Made by a program: the position numbers and the translations under genes. Under the pieces are notes generated by a model that was not told where the DNA came from, made no database searches, and saw only the letters and a program-made list of their open reading frames with translations. Source: Erpobdella octoculata (Eukaryota; Annelida; Clitellata; Hirudinida; Erpobdellidae). From it: a stretch of DNA of 64,000 nucleotides. Below, piece by piece: positions 12,703 through 25,800 of the stretch (positions are counted from its first letter, which is position 1; the number at the start of each line of letters is the position of its first letter). Location: NCBI GenBank assembly GCA_963978895.1, contig OZ022241.1:8204802-8268801 (forward strand), given 5' to 3'.

Positions 12703-15700
12703 TCAACCAAGGAAGGACAGCCAACCCTTGCCTTTGGGCTGAGAAGACTGAAAAACCATGAAAATATCAAGTTTATAAGATAAAACAAATTCTGGAAATC
12801 ATAATCCACAAGCAAATAAAACCACCCAGATGCGAGTAAACGTACCGAAGAGCTATCTCCGTCATATCTCGATGAAATGGTTGTTGTAGTCCTGCTGAGA
12901 GAACTCTTCTTCATATCACATCCGGCTATTTCCTTGATTGAAAACATATTCAAGAAATTAAGAGCTGCTATGCATGAAATCATACTTACATTTTAGCACT
13001 AAATTGTTAGCATATTATTAGCACTGACCTCTCCCTTTTGGTCCACAAGACTGGCACTGTTTGAGTCACCTATGTGCCAGGACTGTCCCTTCATAACAAG
13101 ATCACTAGGTGGTGAATGTGTCTGATCACTGTCAGCACTCCAAACCTGGATAGGTTTAATGAAGCAATTCAAATGGTTAGGCTACAGGATTGTTAATGTA
13201 AAGAAATGATGCAAAAAAGCCCACTTACAATAGAATGTTACACAAATTTAAGATCTTTACTTAAGTAAGAAAACAGAACACAAACTGAACTGCATCAAAA
13301 CACTCACTGCCTACTTTGATATATTTCTCATACATTTCACCCTAAAAATCAGCTCTATCATGCTAAACACAACGAATAGTATGGCTCTATTCTAGACTGT
13401 CATTATTGAAATAATCAGCAAATACTCAGCAGACAAAACATTTAGATTCATACTAAAACTACCCGTGAAAAACCCATTGCCACAATGACTTTAAGAATAC
13501 CAAACTGCCTATTGAGCGATGATGAGATATACACTTACAGTGACAGTTTGTCCAGGCTTCAGATGAACAGTTCTATGGAACTTATAAACTGTTTCCACTT
13601 CTCCACCAGACAGTTTCAACTGCCAGCCTCCAATAGCCAATTCCTGTTTACAAGCACATTATGAACATTCATATTTTGTATAGAAACAATTATAGAAATT
13701 TTCTCTTTTGGTTTACGCTACATTGAGAATTAAAATGCACAGCAAATGATTATAATCAAGAATGACATGAAAGGTAAAATAACAGCTGATATTCAAATCT
13801 CGCAACATTAAAAGTAATCTACTTTACCACACTTCTTACATAAAATGGAACAACCAAGCCATAAAAAACTAGGTTTTCACAAATTTCTTATATTTCAGGA
13901 TATGTTGGCTTGTCATTTTATACAACTTTATTTTTTATAATTTCTATACAACTGTTTGAATTTTCAAAAAATAGATAATTTTTTTAATTAAAAATTTTTT
14001 TCAGAATATTTTCAAACTTCAATAGACTGCACTGTCATCAATTCATTCTCTAGCCTATATTTCAAATTTCAGCTCAATTGGATGAAGGGAAGTTATTTAA
14101 TTCTCACTTTCAAGGTTTACAAACAATCAAGCAAGCACGCAAACAAGTAAGCAAGAAGCAAAGTTAATATAAGGGATTTAAAAAATACCTTGTCATCAGA
14201 AGTGTTACTCAGCCTGATGTACTTTCCATTGGGACAGATTTCCTCAAACTTGACAACATCCTTGCTGGTTGAAGAGCACTGGTATTCAACTCTTCCACTG
14301 GTAGAAGATGAGGAGATATTACCATATGACGAATCTCCATCCACTTCAATCCTCTTTCGTTTCCTTGAAGATTCTGATGCTGGAGTACTGTATCTCACAG
14401 ACATGCTAGTACTGCTTTTCAATCTGTTCAAAAACAACGAATTTAAAAAAATTCATAAAACGTTAATCATAACCAAAAACACATTAATATCCAATTTAAA
14501 CTACCTCGTCTCTTCAGACTCGAGCAGTTTACGATAAGCAGCAATTTCAGTGTCCAGTTTGATCTTGACATCCATAAGATCTCTATACTCTTCCATTTGA
14601 TCCTCAATTGTTTTCTTCAATGACTTAATCTGAGCATTAAGAGAATCGACATCTGCTATGTGTTCATCTCTCTCTACTTTCAATTGATTCTCTAGCTCTC
14701 TCATCCTAGACTCATATCCATGAATCTATAATATAATATAAAAAAACATAAGTCTCTCACAATTTCAATAACCAATAATAACATGTAAAATATTATCAAG
14801 TAGAGACAAACCAGGTTGTTGAGTCTTGAGATGTCAGAGTTCTGCTCATCAACTCTCTTCCTGAGACTCCTCATCTCGCTCAAGGACTTCTCAGACACGC
14901 CTTCGTTTCTTGAAGCCGACTCTCTCAGCTCGGAATACTGGAAAAACCGACCGTTTATGTTTAAAACCCAATGCTGGACTAAATATAAAAAAAATTAAAA
15001 GTAACAACCTTCTTCTCAAAAACAGCTTCAGTCTCCATTCTCATGCTCCTGATTTGTTCTTCATTCTCTGCTCTAATCTGCTGCAAGGCATCCATCAACT
15101 TGCTGTCATATTCATCTTGTAGCTTGATGTCAACTTCCTCGACAACCACTCTGGACCTGGCGAAGCTCTCGCTTACTTCCTGCAAACAAATAATAAAAAT
15201 TTTATATGATTCAAAATACATTTAATGTAGTTTGAAGGCAGTAACAAACCTGTTCATGTAACTGAGCTTTGAATGCAGCATCTTCTTTCATGCTCTGCAA
15301 CCGGTTCTCAAGGTCAACCCTGGTAACAGTCTCTTCATCTAAATTCTTCTTCATAGCAGCTAAATTTCTGGCCATGCCATCCATTTCTTTTTTAATTTTC
15401 TGATATAGAAAATATTTTAAGAAGTTTATAAACCAACAAGATAGATCGGGACATAAAGAATATAAAGATAATTTATTACATTGTACTCATCTTCCCAATA
15501 CCTCCTCTGGTTCACTGCATCGTTCAGCCTGGCCTGTTGATCAGAAATCTGTGATTCAGCAGAAAGCAACTTTTTGTCAGCAGCATTCAAGTCAGCTTCT
15601 TTCGATCGCAGTCTGTCAAAAAATATATAGTTATGAAAATCCACAATATATCTGTCACATTCTCCCCATAAAAAATTTGCATTACTTCTCCCTCAAATCT

Positions 15701-16101
15701 TCCAATTCCTTTCTTAATCCAACAACTTCCATATGCAATTTAGCCTTTTCCTTGGAAACATCATCCAACAATTTCCGAGCACCAGCCAGTTCATCTTCAA
15801 AGAGTCCCTTAATTTTAGATGATTCTTTTGTAACTGATTCTTCGTGTGAGGTGACGATTCGAGAAAGACGTCCATTTTCTGATTCGAGCTGCCTCACACG
15901 ATCAATGTACATCGCCAGGCGATCATTCAGTGAGGCCAACTCATTTTTCTCCTGGAGACGAGAGAGCACGGTTGGAGATGGAGGCCTATTACTAGATCCG
16001 GGGGTTCCGCGAGAACCGAAAGATGACGATAATGGAGTCGATAATACGGTACTCTTCGATGAAGCTGAAGCCGCGGCAGTTTTTTTCGATCTACTTGACA
16101 T
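12703..16101 (-). CDS. LMN: Lamin-type intermediate filament protein
   Basis: Eleven exons read on the minus strand give about 601 residues: 16101-15686, 15612-15480, 15399-15250, 15179-15009, 14937-14812, 14725-14505, 14423-14189, 13643-13539, 13145-13029, 12932-12846 and 12747-12703. Lamins polymerise under the inner nuclear membrane and bind chromatin. A Ser/Thr-rich head carries a PPSPT site like the mitotic phosphorylation site of lamins. The coiled-coil rod starts at EKNELASLNDRLAMYIDRVR and ends near residue 405 at LDTEIAAYRKLLESEE, the conserved helix-termination motif. A basic nuclear signal (SRKRKR) follows. A lamin-tail Ig-like domain then runs from GRVEYQC through GGWQLKLSGGEVETVYKF and LKPGQTVTVWSA to KGQSWHIGD. 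The reading frame ends SSQPKGKGWLSFLG, so no CaaX prenylation box is present in this model. The last exon is the weakest part. The call of lamin over a cytoplasmic filament rests on the nuclear signal. Confidence 0.92.
13862..14175 (-). repeat. Dispersed repeat, SSR-headed family, inverted copy in lamin intron 7
   Basis: Read on the minus strand the blocks are TTATATTAACTTTGC, a CTTGCTTACTTGTTTGC run, TTGTAAACCTTGAAAGTGAG, AATTGAGCTGAAATTTGAAA, then a tail with TGAAATATAAGAAATTTGTG and AAAACCTAGTTTTTTATGG. This is the same order as at 2001 and 5861. Confidence 0.7.
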
Positions 16102-16139
16102 GTTCGCCTTCGTTTATCCCAATCGAAAATAACCAAGGT

Positions 16140-17390
16140 AACAGTAATTCACAACTGAACAGAAAAAAATCCAATATGGCCCGTACCCACGCGCTAGGAT
16201 ATCACGTGATTGTCTAACCGCGAATAAACTTTCAGGTTTTTGTTTAGTTTGAATGTTTTTTTATGTAAACATTGAAACTTGTAATAAGTCTTTCAAACAT
16301 TGAGGTAAAATCTTCTGATAAAATAAAATTTAAAAAAATAATATTACTACTTTTGTAAACAAATCAAATTTTTTCAAAAAAAAATGTTTAACTAGAAAAC
16401 AACGATCTGAATTTATTTCAACCTGGCCTAAATTTATAGTTTTAAATTCACATCTCGTGAACACGTTTACAAAAAAACTTGCATAACCGAACAAATTGTT
16501 AGCGGCAGCAACTATTTTACAACCCGTACAATAACTTACAACAGCGACCTGTGGGTCGCGATCCCAACGGGGGTCGCCTGATGATTTTATAGGGGTCGCC
16601 TAAAACTTTAAGAAATTTGATTGTTTAAAAAAACAGACTTTCAAAACTTGAAACTTATCTGAGTTGCTCAAATAACCACTAGTCTGGTCTTTTCCTACAA
16701 CAGACCTTTGTCTTTGTGAAACTGGCCTTTTCAAGTCTATTAGTTATCAAGTCTAAATACAAGAGTGAACTTAATGCTTAAAATGATGTGTTGTGCTCTT
16801 AGCAAGAGCCTCTTGCAGAGACATCCTACAGAATTTCTGATCTGGTGAGAATGAAGTTTGTCAAAAAATCAAAAATCACGTATTGCTACAATGGAACTCA
16901 ACTCGAAAATCACGAAAATGAGGTCCTTTTTGCTCTGGGACGCTCTGTTTAAAAGATAAAGCGATTTAAAGTTTTACAAATTGAAATTTGTCAAAACTGA
17001 AAAATAACTTATATGGTTCTAATAAAACTCAACGCGACTATCATGAAAATGAGGTCCTTTGTTGTCATAACTGAAAAGTAACATATGGTTCTAATACAGC
17101 TCGACCCGACAATCGCGAAAATGAGGTTTTTATCTCTCTAGAACGCTCCGTTTAGGACTTTAGGAGATAATGCGCTTTAAAGTTTTCCATATTAAAGTTA
17201 GTCAAAACTGAAAAATAACGTATATTTTATACTTGATCCAACCAGCGATCACAAAAATTAGGTATTTTTATTGATAAAGATAACTAACTGTGTATTGTGA
17301 CTTGTCCTCTGACTCAGATACGTTGGCTGTTGAGGCTGTTCCTGACGAATCTCATTGTAATGTATCTGAGGAAATTCTGATCTGTTCCAA
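16140..17390. other. Lamin upstream region with degenerate repeats
   Basis: The first 100 bases are the likely lamin promoter and 5' UTR; no TATA box is clear. A GTGGGTCGCGATCCC ... GGGGTCGCCT stretch at 16541-16605 resembles the ends of hAT-type transposons. The rest is the tandem repeat listed separately and AT-rich DNA. Confidence 0.4.
16850..17270. repeat. Degenerate tandem repeat of about 110-130 bp, 3-4 units
   Basis: Each unit contains GTCAAAACTGAAAAATAAC, a CTAATA-AACTCAACNCGA block, CGAAAATGAGGTCCTTT and GGACGCTCTGTTTA, with drift between units. Confidence 0.6.
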
Positions 17391-17505
17391 TATTATTATT
17401 ACACAGCGAAAGCGCAGAAATTGATGGTGTATTTGAATAGTATAATAACTGTTATAGCTTTTTGTGAGTACATTAGTTTATGATTTCTTGTCGTAAACAC
17501 TGTGG
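17390..17505 (+). mobile_element. Left half of a repeat interrupted by a MITE-like insertion
   Basis: The segment reads ACACAGCGAAAGCGCAGAAA through GTAAACACTGTGG and then meets CAGAGGCGTCATTT. The same segment, inverted and uninterrupted, lies at 46440-46630. There the sequence continues past CACTGTGG into CATTTTTGTTTTAC. Confidence 0.6.
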
Positions 17506-17690
17506 CAGAGGCGTCATTTCAGCAAAACCTTGGGAGGGGGCAAAAGTTTTTTTAAACTCTCAGATTCCAAAATTTTATCTTTGTTATGCTATACTTATAA
17601 CCGGGGGGGGGGGGGGGGTAGTCGTAGATTCTTTTTCCAAAACATTCGGAACCTTATACATTTTTGTCAAAAAAAACTGATGACCAGAGA
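17506..17690 (+). mobile_element. MITE-like fragment with CAGAGGCGTCATTT end
   Basis: It begins with CAGAGGCGTCATTTCAGCAA, nearly identical to 26744-26765, and contains a long G run (17602-17619). No matching right end is seen before the next repeat. Confidence 0.45.
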
Positions 17691-17697
17691 AGGAGGT

Positions 17698-18533
17698 AAG
17701 TTGTAACAAGTAAATTAAAAACGAATTTTTAAAACCAATGCTCTTATATGTAATTAAAACACAAACTTTGCAATCAATTTTTTCTTATATTACTCTTTTA
17801 TTTTATGTTAAAGTCGAAATATCTTAATTATATCGAAATATCGAAATTAATTAAAATTATCTAAATTAATTGACTTATTGTAAAACTAATAATTGAATAT
17901 TGCATTGTCTTCTATTTTAAGCATGTATGCCAAATTTGAAAAAATCTATCATCAGGAAGTGACTCAAAAATTGATTGCAAGATTTGAAACAGACAGAGAA
18001 ACAAACAGACAGACAGACAGAGAAACAGAGACGACGAGTTAATAAAAGCATTGGTAATAATAATAAAAATATCATCAAAAAGCATCGAATTTAAATATCT
18101 CAACTATTTTCATGAAAATTTCGTACACGCTTGAGAATCGCGGTCAGTGAGTGTGGTTCGTGTTAACTTGGTAAAATAGTCTGCCAGTCGGTTAGCGTTT
18201 TTTGGTCAAGAAAACCCTCAAGAAAACCCTCAAGAAAACCCTCAAGAAAACCCTCAAGAAAACCCTCAAGAAAACCCTCAAGAAAACCCTCAAGAAACCC
18301 CTCGATAAAATCCTCAAGAAAATTAACTAAATTAATTGACTTATTGTAAAACTAATAATTGAATATTGCATTGTCTTCTATCTTGAGCATGTATGCAAAA
18401 TTTGAAAAAAATCTATCACCAGGAAGTGACTCAAAAATTGATTGCAAGATTTGAAACAGACAGAGAAACAGACAGAGAAACAGACAGAGAAACAGAGCCG
18501 ACGAGTTAATAAAAGCATTGGTAAAAAGTGGTG
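17698..18533 (-). mobile_element. 0.8-kb dispersed element, copy 1
   Basis: On the plus strand it starts ACAAGTAAATTAAAAACG and ends GACGAGTTAATAAAAGCATT. It has an internal 12-bp minisatellite (AAGAAAACCCTC, 18205-18300) and an internal duplication of its second half, each half ending in a CAGA-type tetranucleotide run. Read on the minus strand it fits the head-to-tail plan of the SSR-headed repeat family. It is very similar to 27563-28362 and to 20433-20815, suggesting recent spread. Confidence 0.7.
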
Positions 18534-18535
18534 GA

Positions 18536-19583
18536 TTTATGAGGAACCAACGTAGTGCGTTCTTATTTTGTCCTCTCAAAAAAACTTTTTTGTATTAACT
18601 TATCATTGCTTTTCAAACTGTCAGAAACATATCTATATAAATAAAAATGTAACTGTTCGTCTGTTATATGCCAATGATCTCCGAAATTTTCCGACCAATT
18701 GCTTTTAAATTTGGAAACAACATAGTTCTTAATAATTTGTAAAAAAAAAAAAAATAGTACGTTATTTCACGTTTTCTGAGCAAAAAACTTTTCCCAGGCA
18801 TTTATTGCGTAACCATCGGGATCATTGAGTGCATTTAGTCAAACTAAAGCAGACAACAGGTGACAAGCAACAACAAATGCCATATAGGCTTATATATCTG
18901 TACAGAGCCTTTAATTTTTTAGAGTAATAAAATTTATGAAAACAGTCTTAATTTAGTAAATTTTGTTCAATTTTGATTTTCATTACGCATATGAAGTGCG
19001 GTGGCAATAACACTCAATGCGATGATCTCAATTCTTTTATCTCAGTTAACCTTTGATCTTATGTTAATTCTGAAAAACATATAGCACTTTCAGAAATTTT
19101 CTCTTTCTGCTGGAACTTAAGAACTTATACACTTTGCACTTAGAACTATCCGTTTGGTCATCTAATTCGACTTTATAGATTTGAATAAATAATTTGAGCT
19201 ACAAGTGATAACTTCTCGCTTGATATCACAACAAATATAACTATCGGTGTGCTTTGTATCAACTTGTACGAACAGGCAGCCCGCTCATGCTTGGTTAGTT
19301 TCTTTTCCAGTGTATCCACACAGTCACAGGGTCCAAAGATTCACACAATTGGTTCATTTCTTATAAACGTGTTTAGAGAAACTCAAATGTTATTTCCTAC
19401 CACAATCCATAACACATGAAGTTAGCTTTTGTATTCAACAAAGTCTCAAAATACTTAGCTATCGTGCGTCGTAAAATGAAAATTTTTAAACGAAGATCAG
19501 GAGCTTCATTTGTGCACTTCCTTGGGGAGACAAACTTTTTGAAATACCCAAACAGCAACATACATATTTTCTTATGTATTTAC
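18536..19583. other. Non-coding AT-rich stretch
   Basis: TCTATATAAATAAAAATG followed by CTGTTCGTCTGTTA at about 18632 resembles the start of the short element type also seen at 44106 and 53700. Apart from that I see no gene or clear repeat. Confidence 0.35.
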
Positions 19584-20408
19584 GTACGTATGTATGTATG
19601 TATGTATGTATGTATGTATGTATGTATGTATGTATGTATGTATGTATGTATGTATGTATGTATGTATGTATGTATGTATGTATGTATGTATGTATGTATG
19701 TATGTATGTATGTATGTATGTATGTATGTATGTATGTATGTATGTATGTATGTATGTATGTATGTATGTATGTATGTATGTATGTATGTATGTATGTATG
19801 TATGTATGTATGTATGTATGTATGTATGTATGTATGTATGTATGTATGTATGTATGTATGTATGTATGTATGTATGTATGTATGTATGTATGTATGTATG
19901 TATGTATGTATGTATGTATGTATGTATGTATGTATGTATGTATGTATGTATGTATGTATGTATGTATGTATGTATGTATGTATGTATGTATGTATGTATG
20001 TATGTATGTATGTATGTATGTATGTATGTATGTATGTATGTATGTATGTATGTATGTATGTATGTATGTATGTATGTATGTATGTATGTATGTATGTATG
20101 TATGTATGTATGTATGTATGTATGTATGTATGTATGTATGTATGTATGTATGTATGTATGTATGTATGTATGTATGTATGTATGTATGTATGTATGTATG
20201 TATGTATGTATGTATGTATGTATGTATGTATGTATGTATGTATGTATGTATGTATGTATGTATGTATGTATGTATGTATGTATGTATGTATGTATGTATG
20301 TATGTATGTATGTATGTATGTATGTATGTATGTATGTATGTATGTATGTATGTATGTATGTATGTATGTATGTATGTATGTATGTATGTATGTATGTATG
20401 TATGTATG
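19584..20408. repeat. (TATG)n microsatellite, about 820 bp
   Basis: About 205 TATG units run without a visible interruption after a short TACGTACG start. All frames on both strands are open because the 4-bp unit makes a 12-base codon cycle without stops (Met-Tyr-Val-Cys on plus, Tyr-Ile-His-Thr on minus). This is not coding. Confidence 0.98.
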
Positions 20409-20432
20409 TTAGTGGCGCTTCAATTGAATATT

Positions 20433-20815
20433 TAAACAAGTAAATTAAAAACGAATTTTTAAAACCAATGCTCTTATATGTAATTAAAACACAAATTTTG
20501 CAATCAATTTTTTCTTATATTACTCTTTTATTTTATATTAAAGTCGAAATATCTTAATTATATCGAAATATCGAAATTAATTAAAATTAACTAAATTAAT
20601 TGACTTATTGTAAAACTAATAATTGAATATTGCATTGTCTTCTATTTTGAGCATGTATGCAAAATTTGAAAAAAATCTATCATCAGGAAGTGACTCAAAA
20701 ATTGATTGCAAGATTTGAAACAGACAGAGAAACAGACAGACAGAGAAACAGACAGACAGAGAAACATACAGACAGAGAAACAGAGACGACGAGTTAATAA
20801 AAGCATTGGTAAAAA
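20433..20815 (-). mobile_element. 0.8-kb dispersed element, short copy 2
   Basis: It has the same ACAAGTAAATTAAAAACG start and GACGAGTTAATAAAAGCATT end as 17698-18533 but lacks the 12-bp minisatellite and the second half-unit. Its CAGA run has a different length from the other copies. Confidence 0.7.
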
Positions 20816-21010
20816 TCAGTCATTTTGACGGGTTATCTTCAGTCAAATTTATTATCTTAAATTTTGGCAACGTTACTTTGTTTTCATAAAAGTTTTGTCT
20901 ATTATTCAACCGCTTTCATCAATGTTCTTGCAACCGCTTACTCTTTTGACTTTGATAGCAATCTACAAATCATAAAAAAGAATCAGCTAAATTTTTAAAT
21001 TATTACAATT

Positions 21011-21130
21011 AACTAGCGGTGTACCCGGCGTTGCCCGGGTTTTTAGAGGTTTTTCTTTTCTATCGTTTTTCTCTCTCTCGCTCGGACTCGCTCTCGCTGC
21101 TAAACCACAAATTCTTCTAACACAATCTTC
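21011..21130 (+). mobile_element. Element end with ACTAGC ... GGCGTTGCCCGGG motif
   Basis: ACTAGCGGTGTACCCGGCGT followed by TGCCCGGGTTTTTAGAGG is nearly the same as 54612-54652 and, inverted, 53895-53930. It leads into a pyrimidine-rich CTCGCTCGGACTCGCTCTCG stretch. Confidence 0.55.
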
Positions 21131-21289
21131 AAAAAATTACATATTTTCTTTCATCAATTTTATGAAACTTTTTATTAATGTCAGGATGATCAGTTTTGAC
21201 AAAATTCTCTATAACACTCCAAAGCCTGGCAAAATATATGTCATTTCAACTTAAATACGGCATCATTACAAAGTTTTATTCAACTTATA

Positions 21290-21510
21290 ATCTCTGTTTG
21301 ATGGTGTGTGTGTGTGTGGCTTTCTCTGTACGCAAATCTTGCAAGTAAAATTTAACCAGCTAGGAAGCTGAAACTTTCAGCATAGCTTTATATTGGATGA
21401 CAATACATGATTCAATTAAAAAAACTTAATTTGAACATCTTTCGTATTTCTAAATCGAGTGTATTTGAAAAAAAAGTTTGTGTTGAAAAACTCGTTTTTT
21501 CATTTTTTTT
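21290..21510 (+). repeat. SSR-headed repeat, GT-headed subfamily
   Basis: A GTGTGTGTGTG run is followed by CTTTCTCTGTACGCAAATCT, AGCTAGGAAGCTGAAACTTT, a run of A/T, and the tail GTTGAAAAACTCGTTTTTTC. A copy of roughly 85% identity by eye lies at 53180-53415. Confidence 0.7.
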
Positions 21511-22875
21511 GTTTTGATTTTATATTGTAGAGTTATTCTTATAACTTTTATTAAACAACAATAGAAAATTATGTATGTTGATAGCATTTAAGAACCACCC
21601 GGAGAGGTTAAAGTTCAATTTTTATTGTACGCTTTCGACTTCCAGTTCTGTTGAGTAACAAAACTTCATGACTGTTTCCTGGTGTTTTTCTTTTAACAAT
21701 TTAATAAAGAATTGAATAGAGAAGAATTATTTTTCAAGTTATTTATTGAATTAAATTGGGTTTTTAAACAATCGTTTAAATCGTGTTGATTCGCTTGTTA
21801 ATTAAGCGTTTGCGTAGTTGACTGTCGTTCAATCGGCTTAATTCTTCTGTAGTTTTTTAAATCATGCCAAACTGACAAACTGACAAAAGTTGATTAGCAA
21901 CAGAATTAATTGGAAATATTTATATCTTAAAATAGTAAAGATATGTTTAAGAAAAACTATGGAAACTACTTTGTCATTTTTTGATAAAATTCCTACTTAA
22001 AGAAAATTTTGCATTCTGAATTATTGTGATAATTTTTCAATATGTTTAAAAATCTTTTGATAATGTATTAGATAGGTACATTGCAAATTCAAATTGAATT
22101 CAAGTACAATACTATTTTTAAGATACCAATCGGGTGTTAAACAGAAAATAGTGAAAAGCTTTCTCGCTTTATTGTATAGGACCACCTATATTTGATCAGT
22201 AGCATCCCATATCTCTCTCATGTCAGCAGGCGAGAACCAAATAACATCAATACAAATAAGTTCCAACTTCCGCTACTGATTACGTAATCCAACTTTCATG
22301 CAAGAAAATGAACACTTATTGTTTATTGTCTAACTATTTGACCGTATGCTTCCAGGGGGTGTTTGGCGATGAAAAGCATGCTAGCACCTCTGATCACAGG
22401 TTGATTGAAATTATCAGTGAACTCGTAGGAAGTTGTTGAATAATGCGTGAACATCCCCAATAGATGGATACTAAGGCACACACATTGCAATGGAAATTCT
22501 TCGTGGCGCTCAAGAAACCAATTAGAAATTGAATTTAATTCATAATAATAATTAGAGATGATCTAATTCGTCGGAATATATTTATGGTGCTATATTTAAC
22601 AACACAGATCAACAAATCTGTACTCTAAACCGTAATATTTTTTGAGACTGTGCCTCAGGAGATACAAGCTTTTGGGATATTTCTGCTAAACTTTCTAAAC
22701 GGATCACACGGATTTGATGACTTTTAATTAATTTTTTTTCAATTTCGATTAATAACAAATCTTCATTTATTTAATATTAACTCTAATAATAATTATTTCC
22801 GTTTATATTGTTTGACGTAACTTATATTTGATATTTTTTTAAATTGTCCGTGTTTTATCAGGAAAATCTACAGCT
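21510..22875. other. Non-coding stretch upstream of the homeobox gene
   Basis: I see AT-rich DNA with no recognised exon. The acceptor-like sequence TTTTATCAG just before 22861 suggests that the coding exon starting at 22876 may be preceded by a non-coding exon somewhere in this stretch. Confidence 0.4.
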
Positions 22876-25800
22876 ATGGACGGGGGCTGGCGAAATAACT
22901 TCAACTTCCAGTCAGGTGTGACGTCATCCAACTGCAGCTTGACATCCAAGAACAACAACCAGCACGATTGCAACGCATATGAAACATCGAACACCCTAAA
23001 AAGAGAGCGAACAAAGCCCAAAAAACCAATCAAAGTCAGTCTCGACTTGAGGGCTTGTGGCGAATTTTTCTCAAAAAAACCTTTGGAAAGAATATCTTTC
23101 GTTCCGCAAAACTCTGCCAGCAGACCAGGTACGTCTTCAAACTTTCCAAACAACTCTCTGTCTTCATCGCTCAGCGAGTCTGACATTTCAAACTCGCAAA
23201 TGCAGCAAAACGAGAATCATCAAGAAAAGAACGTCTTTTTAGATTCCAACAACCTGTTTACCGATCACGAAAGAGAAAACATTTCTAGGTTTGAAAATTC
23301 CTATGTTGAAGCTCAAAATTGCAGTCTTATTGAAGGTTTGAGTTTTATTTCAAACTTAACTGATTACGACATCACGGCCTTGCTTGCTGACGAAGAAATA
23401 TTCGGCGACAAGATGATGGAAGAAGAGTTGCATCTCTCTGATTCTAAACATTCCGGAGAGCATTCTTCTGCCAGCAACGCGGCTGCAACAACTTCCATTA
23501 CTTCAACTTCTGAATCAATTACTGGATTTGACTCAAACATTTATTCCACTTCGAATTGTCTCCGCCAAACTGAATTGATTGTTAATGCGTATAATTCAAG
23601 GTGAATATAACTTATCATTACTATTACTATCATCATTATTATTATTTTTTAAATATATTTTCTGGCAGCCTTGCGAGTTTTTTCATTTAAATTGCAAATT
23701 ATTTTCTATTGCAATTTTTCTTGCAGGGAAAATGATCAGTACTTATTCAATCAAGGATCATCTTTTAGTTGTGAAAACCAACGAAGTGCCAAACTCCACC
23801 AGCTGCCGAACGCTAATGCTTCTTCTTCACTGGCTTGGAGATGTTCAAACGAAATTGTGTCAAGAAGTAACATCAGTAAGAATTTTCCAAGTACAACTTC
23901 TGATAGAATAACAGATGACAAGGCCCTCACTAGACCTACCAATGACTTCACAGCTAAGTTTAACTGCGTTGGATTTTCCGGTTTACCTAGAAAATACTTC
24001 AATGAATCACTCCAGTCTATGGAAGAAGATCACGCACCTAGGTATAAACATTTTTTGTGTGTGACATTTTTAAATATGTGCTTTATCAAACCGCTTAGCT
24101 GGCTGTAACCATAAGCAGGCCTGTTTGTAGTTGCAGCTGCAGTTTTCCGACGGCATCATTTATACACGCATGCATTGGCTGTGTTTAATGTGTTCATATG
24201 TTTGTCGTTGTTCTGTATGATTTTGTCATAAAATGTTGCTGTTAGTTTTCAACAACGTGTAATCAACATACACATTCTCAGATGTCTGTAATGTAATGAA
24301 CTGTAATGAATGTAATGTAACTGACATTTTTATAGCGTCTTTTCACAGCGAAAACCGCCGCAGAAACGTATGTATGTATGTATGTATGTATGTATGTATG
24401 TATGTATGTATGTATGTATGTATGTATGTATGTATGTATGTATGTATGTATGTATGTATGTATGTATGTATGTATGTATGTATGTATGTATGTATGTATG
24501 TATGTATGTATGTATGTATGTATGTATGTATGTATGTATGTATGTATGTATGTATGTATGTATGTATGTATGTATGTATGTATGTATGTATGTATGTATG
24601 TATGTATGTATGTATGTATGTATGTATGTATGTATGTATGTATGTATGTATGTATGTATGTATGTATGTATGTATGTATGTATGTATGTATGTATGTATG
24701 TATGTATGTATGTATGTATGTATGTATGTATGTATGTATGTATGTATGTATGTATGTATGTATGTATGTACGGACGTATGTATGTATGTATGCATATGCG
24801 TGTGTGTGTGTGCGTGCGTGCTTGCGTTTGTTTGCTTGTTTGCTCGCTCTTCCGTTCGTGTTACCTTTCCATTTCCACTTGCTTTCCCGCTCCCATTCCC
24901 GCTCATTCTTTAATTCCCGCTTCTGCTTGCTCCCCCATTCCCGTTTCCGCTCGCTCTCCCGCTCACTTTGTGACCGATTTCAATTTTTTCACACACACAG
25001 GATATACATACAGACAGTATTATTAAGTGATATATTATTTTAACAGGTTCCAACGTTTTAGTCATTCTTCAGTTGACCAGGCTCGAAATTACAACGATTA
25101 TTATGAACACTGGTACCCCAGTACTCAGACATTCTACAACAACTCCTACTACGACAGAACATCCAAATATTCGCAACCGAAATATTCATGGAAGGACGGA
25201 TGGGTACCTTCATGCAGCAACTACTCGGCTCTTCCTTATGCGCCACAAGTCCCCATGGCTTGTGTGAGAAACAACGGCGCTACAGATGAAAGTTTCAATT
25301 ACTCAATAACAAAAACTTCGTCAGCTGATAATTTGACAGAAATGTCTAAAAACTCAAGCTGTTTCAACAGACCAGCACCAAGAGGTGAGGCTACAGTATT
25401 CCGACAGCAAACGGCATTTGACAAGGCAGTCTCGGTCAACAACTCAGTTTCCATAGACCAAAACAATCTTGTAGATAATTCGAAGGACATTCAACCTTAC
25501 ATAAACAATTCTAACAATCCAAATAACGATTCTACGTCGAGTGCAAACGACAAAGATCGGTCGTTTCGCTACTGCCATCCGATCAAGTTTACTACCGAAG
25601 GCAACAGTGAATCTGCACAGAAAGGCCAGAAAGGTAACTATAAATAAAATCTAATAATTACTAACTGAACGCAAAACATTTTTTATATGATTCTTAAATA
25701 ACTGCCACTTTAAAATTTGCCATTTCTGCAGGAAAAAAAGCTAAAACAACGCGACCACGGACGTTATTTAGAAAAGAACAAATTGATGAATTCGAGAAGT

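Noticed and set aside
18205..18300. AAGAAAACCCTC array as telomere-like sequence
   Set aside because: The unit contains AACCCTC but is not TTAGGG-type; it is an internal minisatellite of a dispersed element and occurs again at 28050.
19416..20443. Long open frames of Met-Tyr-Val-Cys and Tyr-Ile-His-Thr repeats on both strands
   Set aside because: They are produced by a TATG microsatellite that has no stop in any frame; the same holds for 24296-25043, 47462-47803 and 48894-49255.
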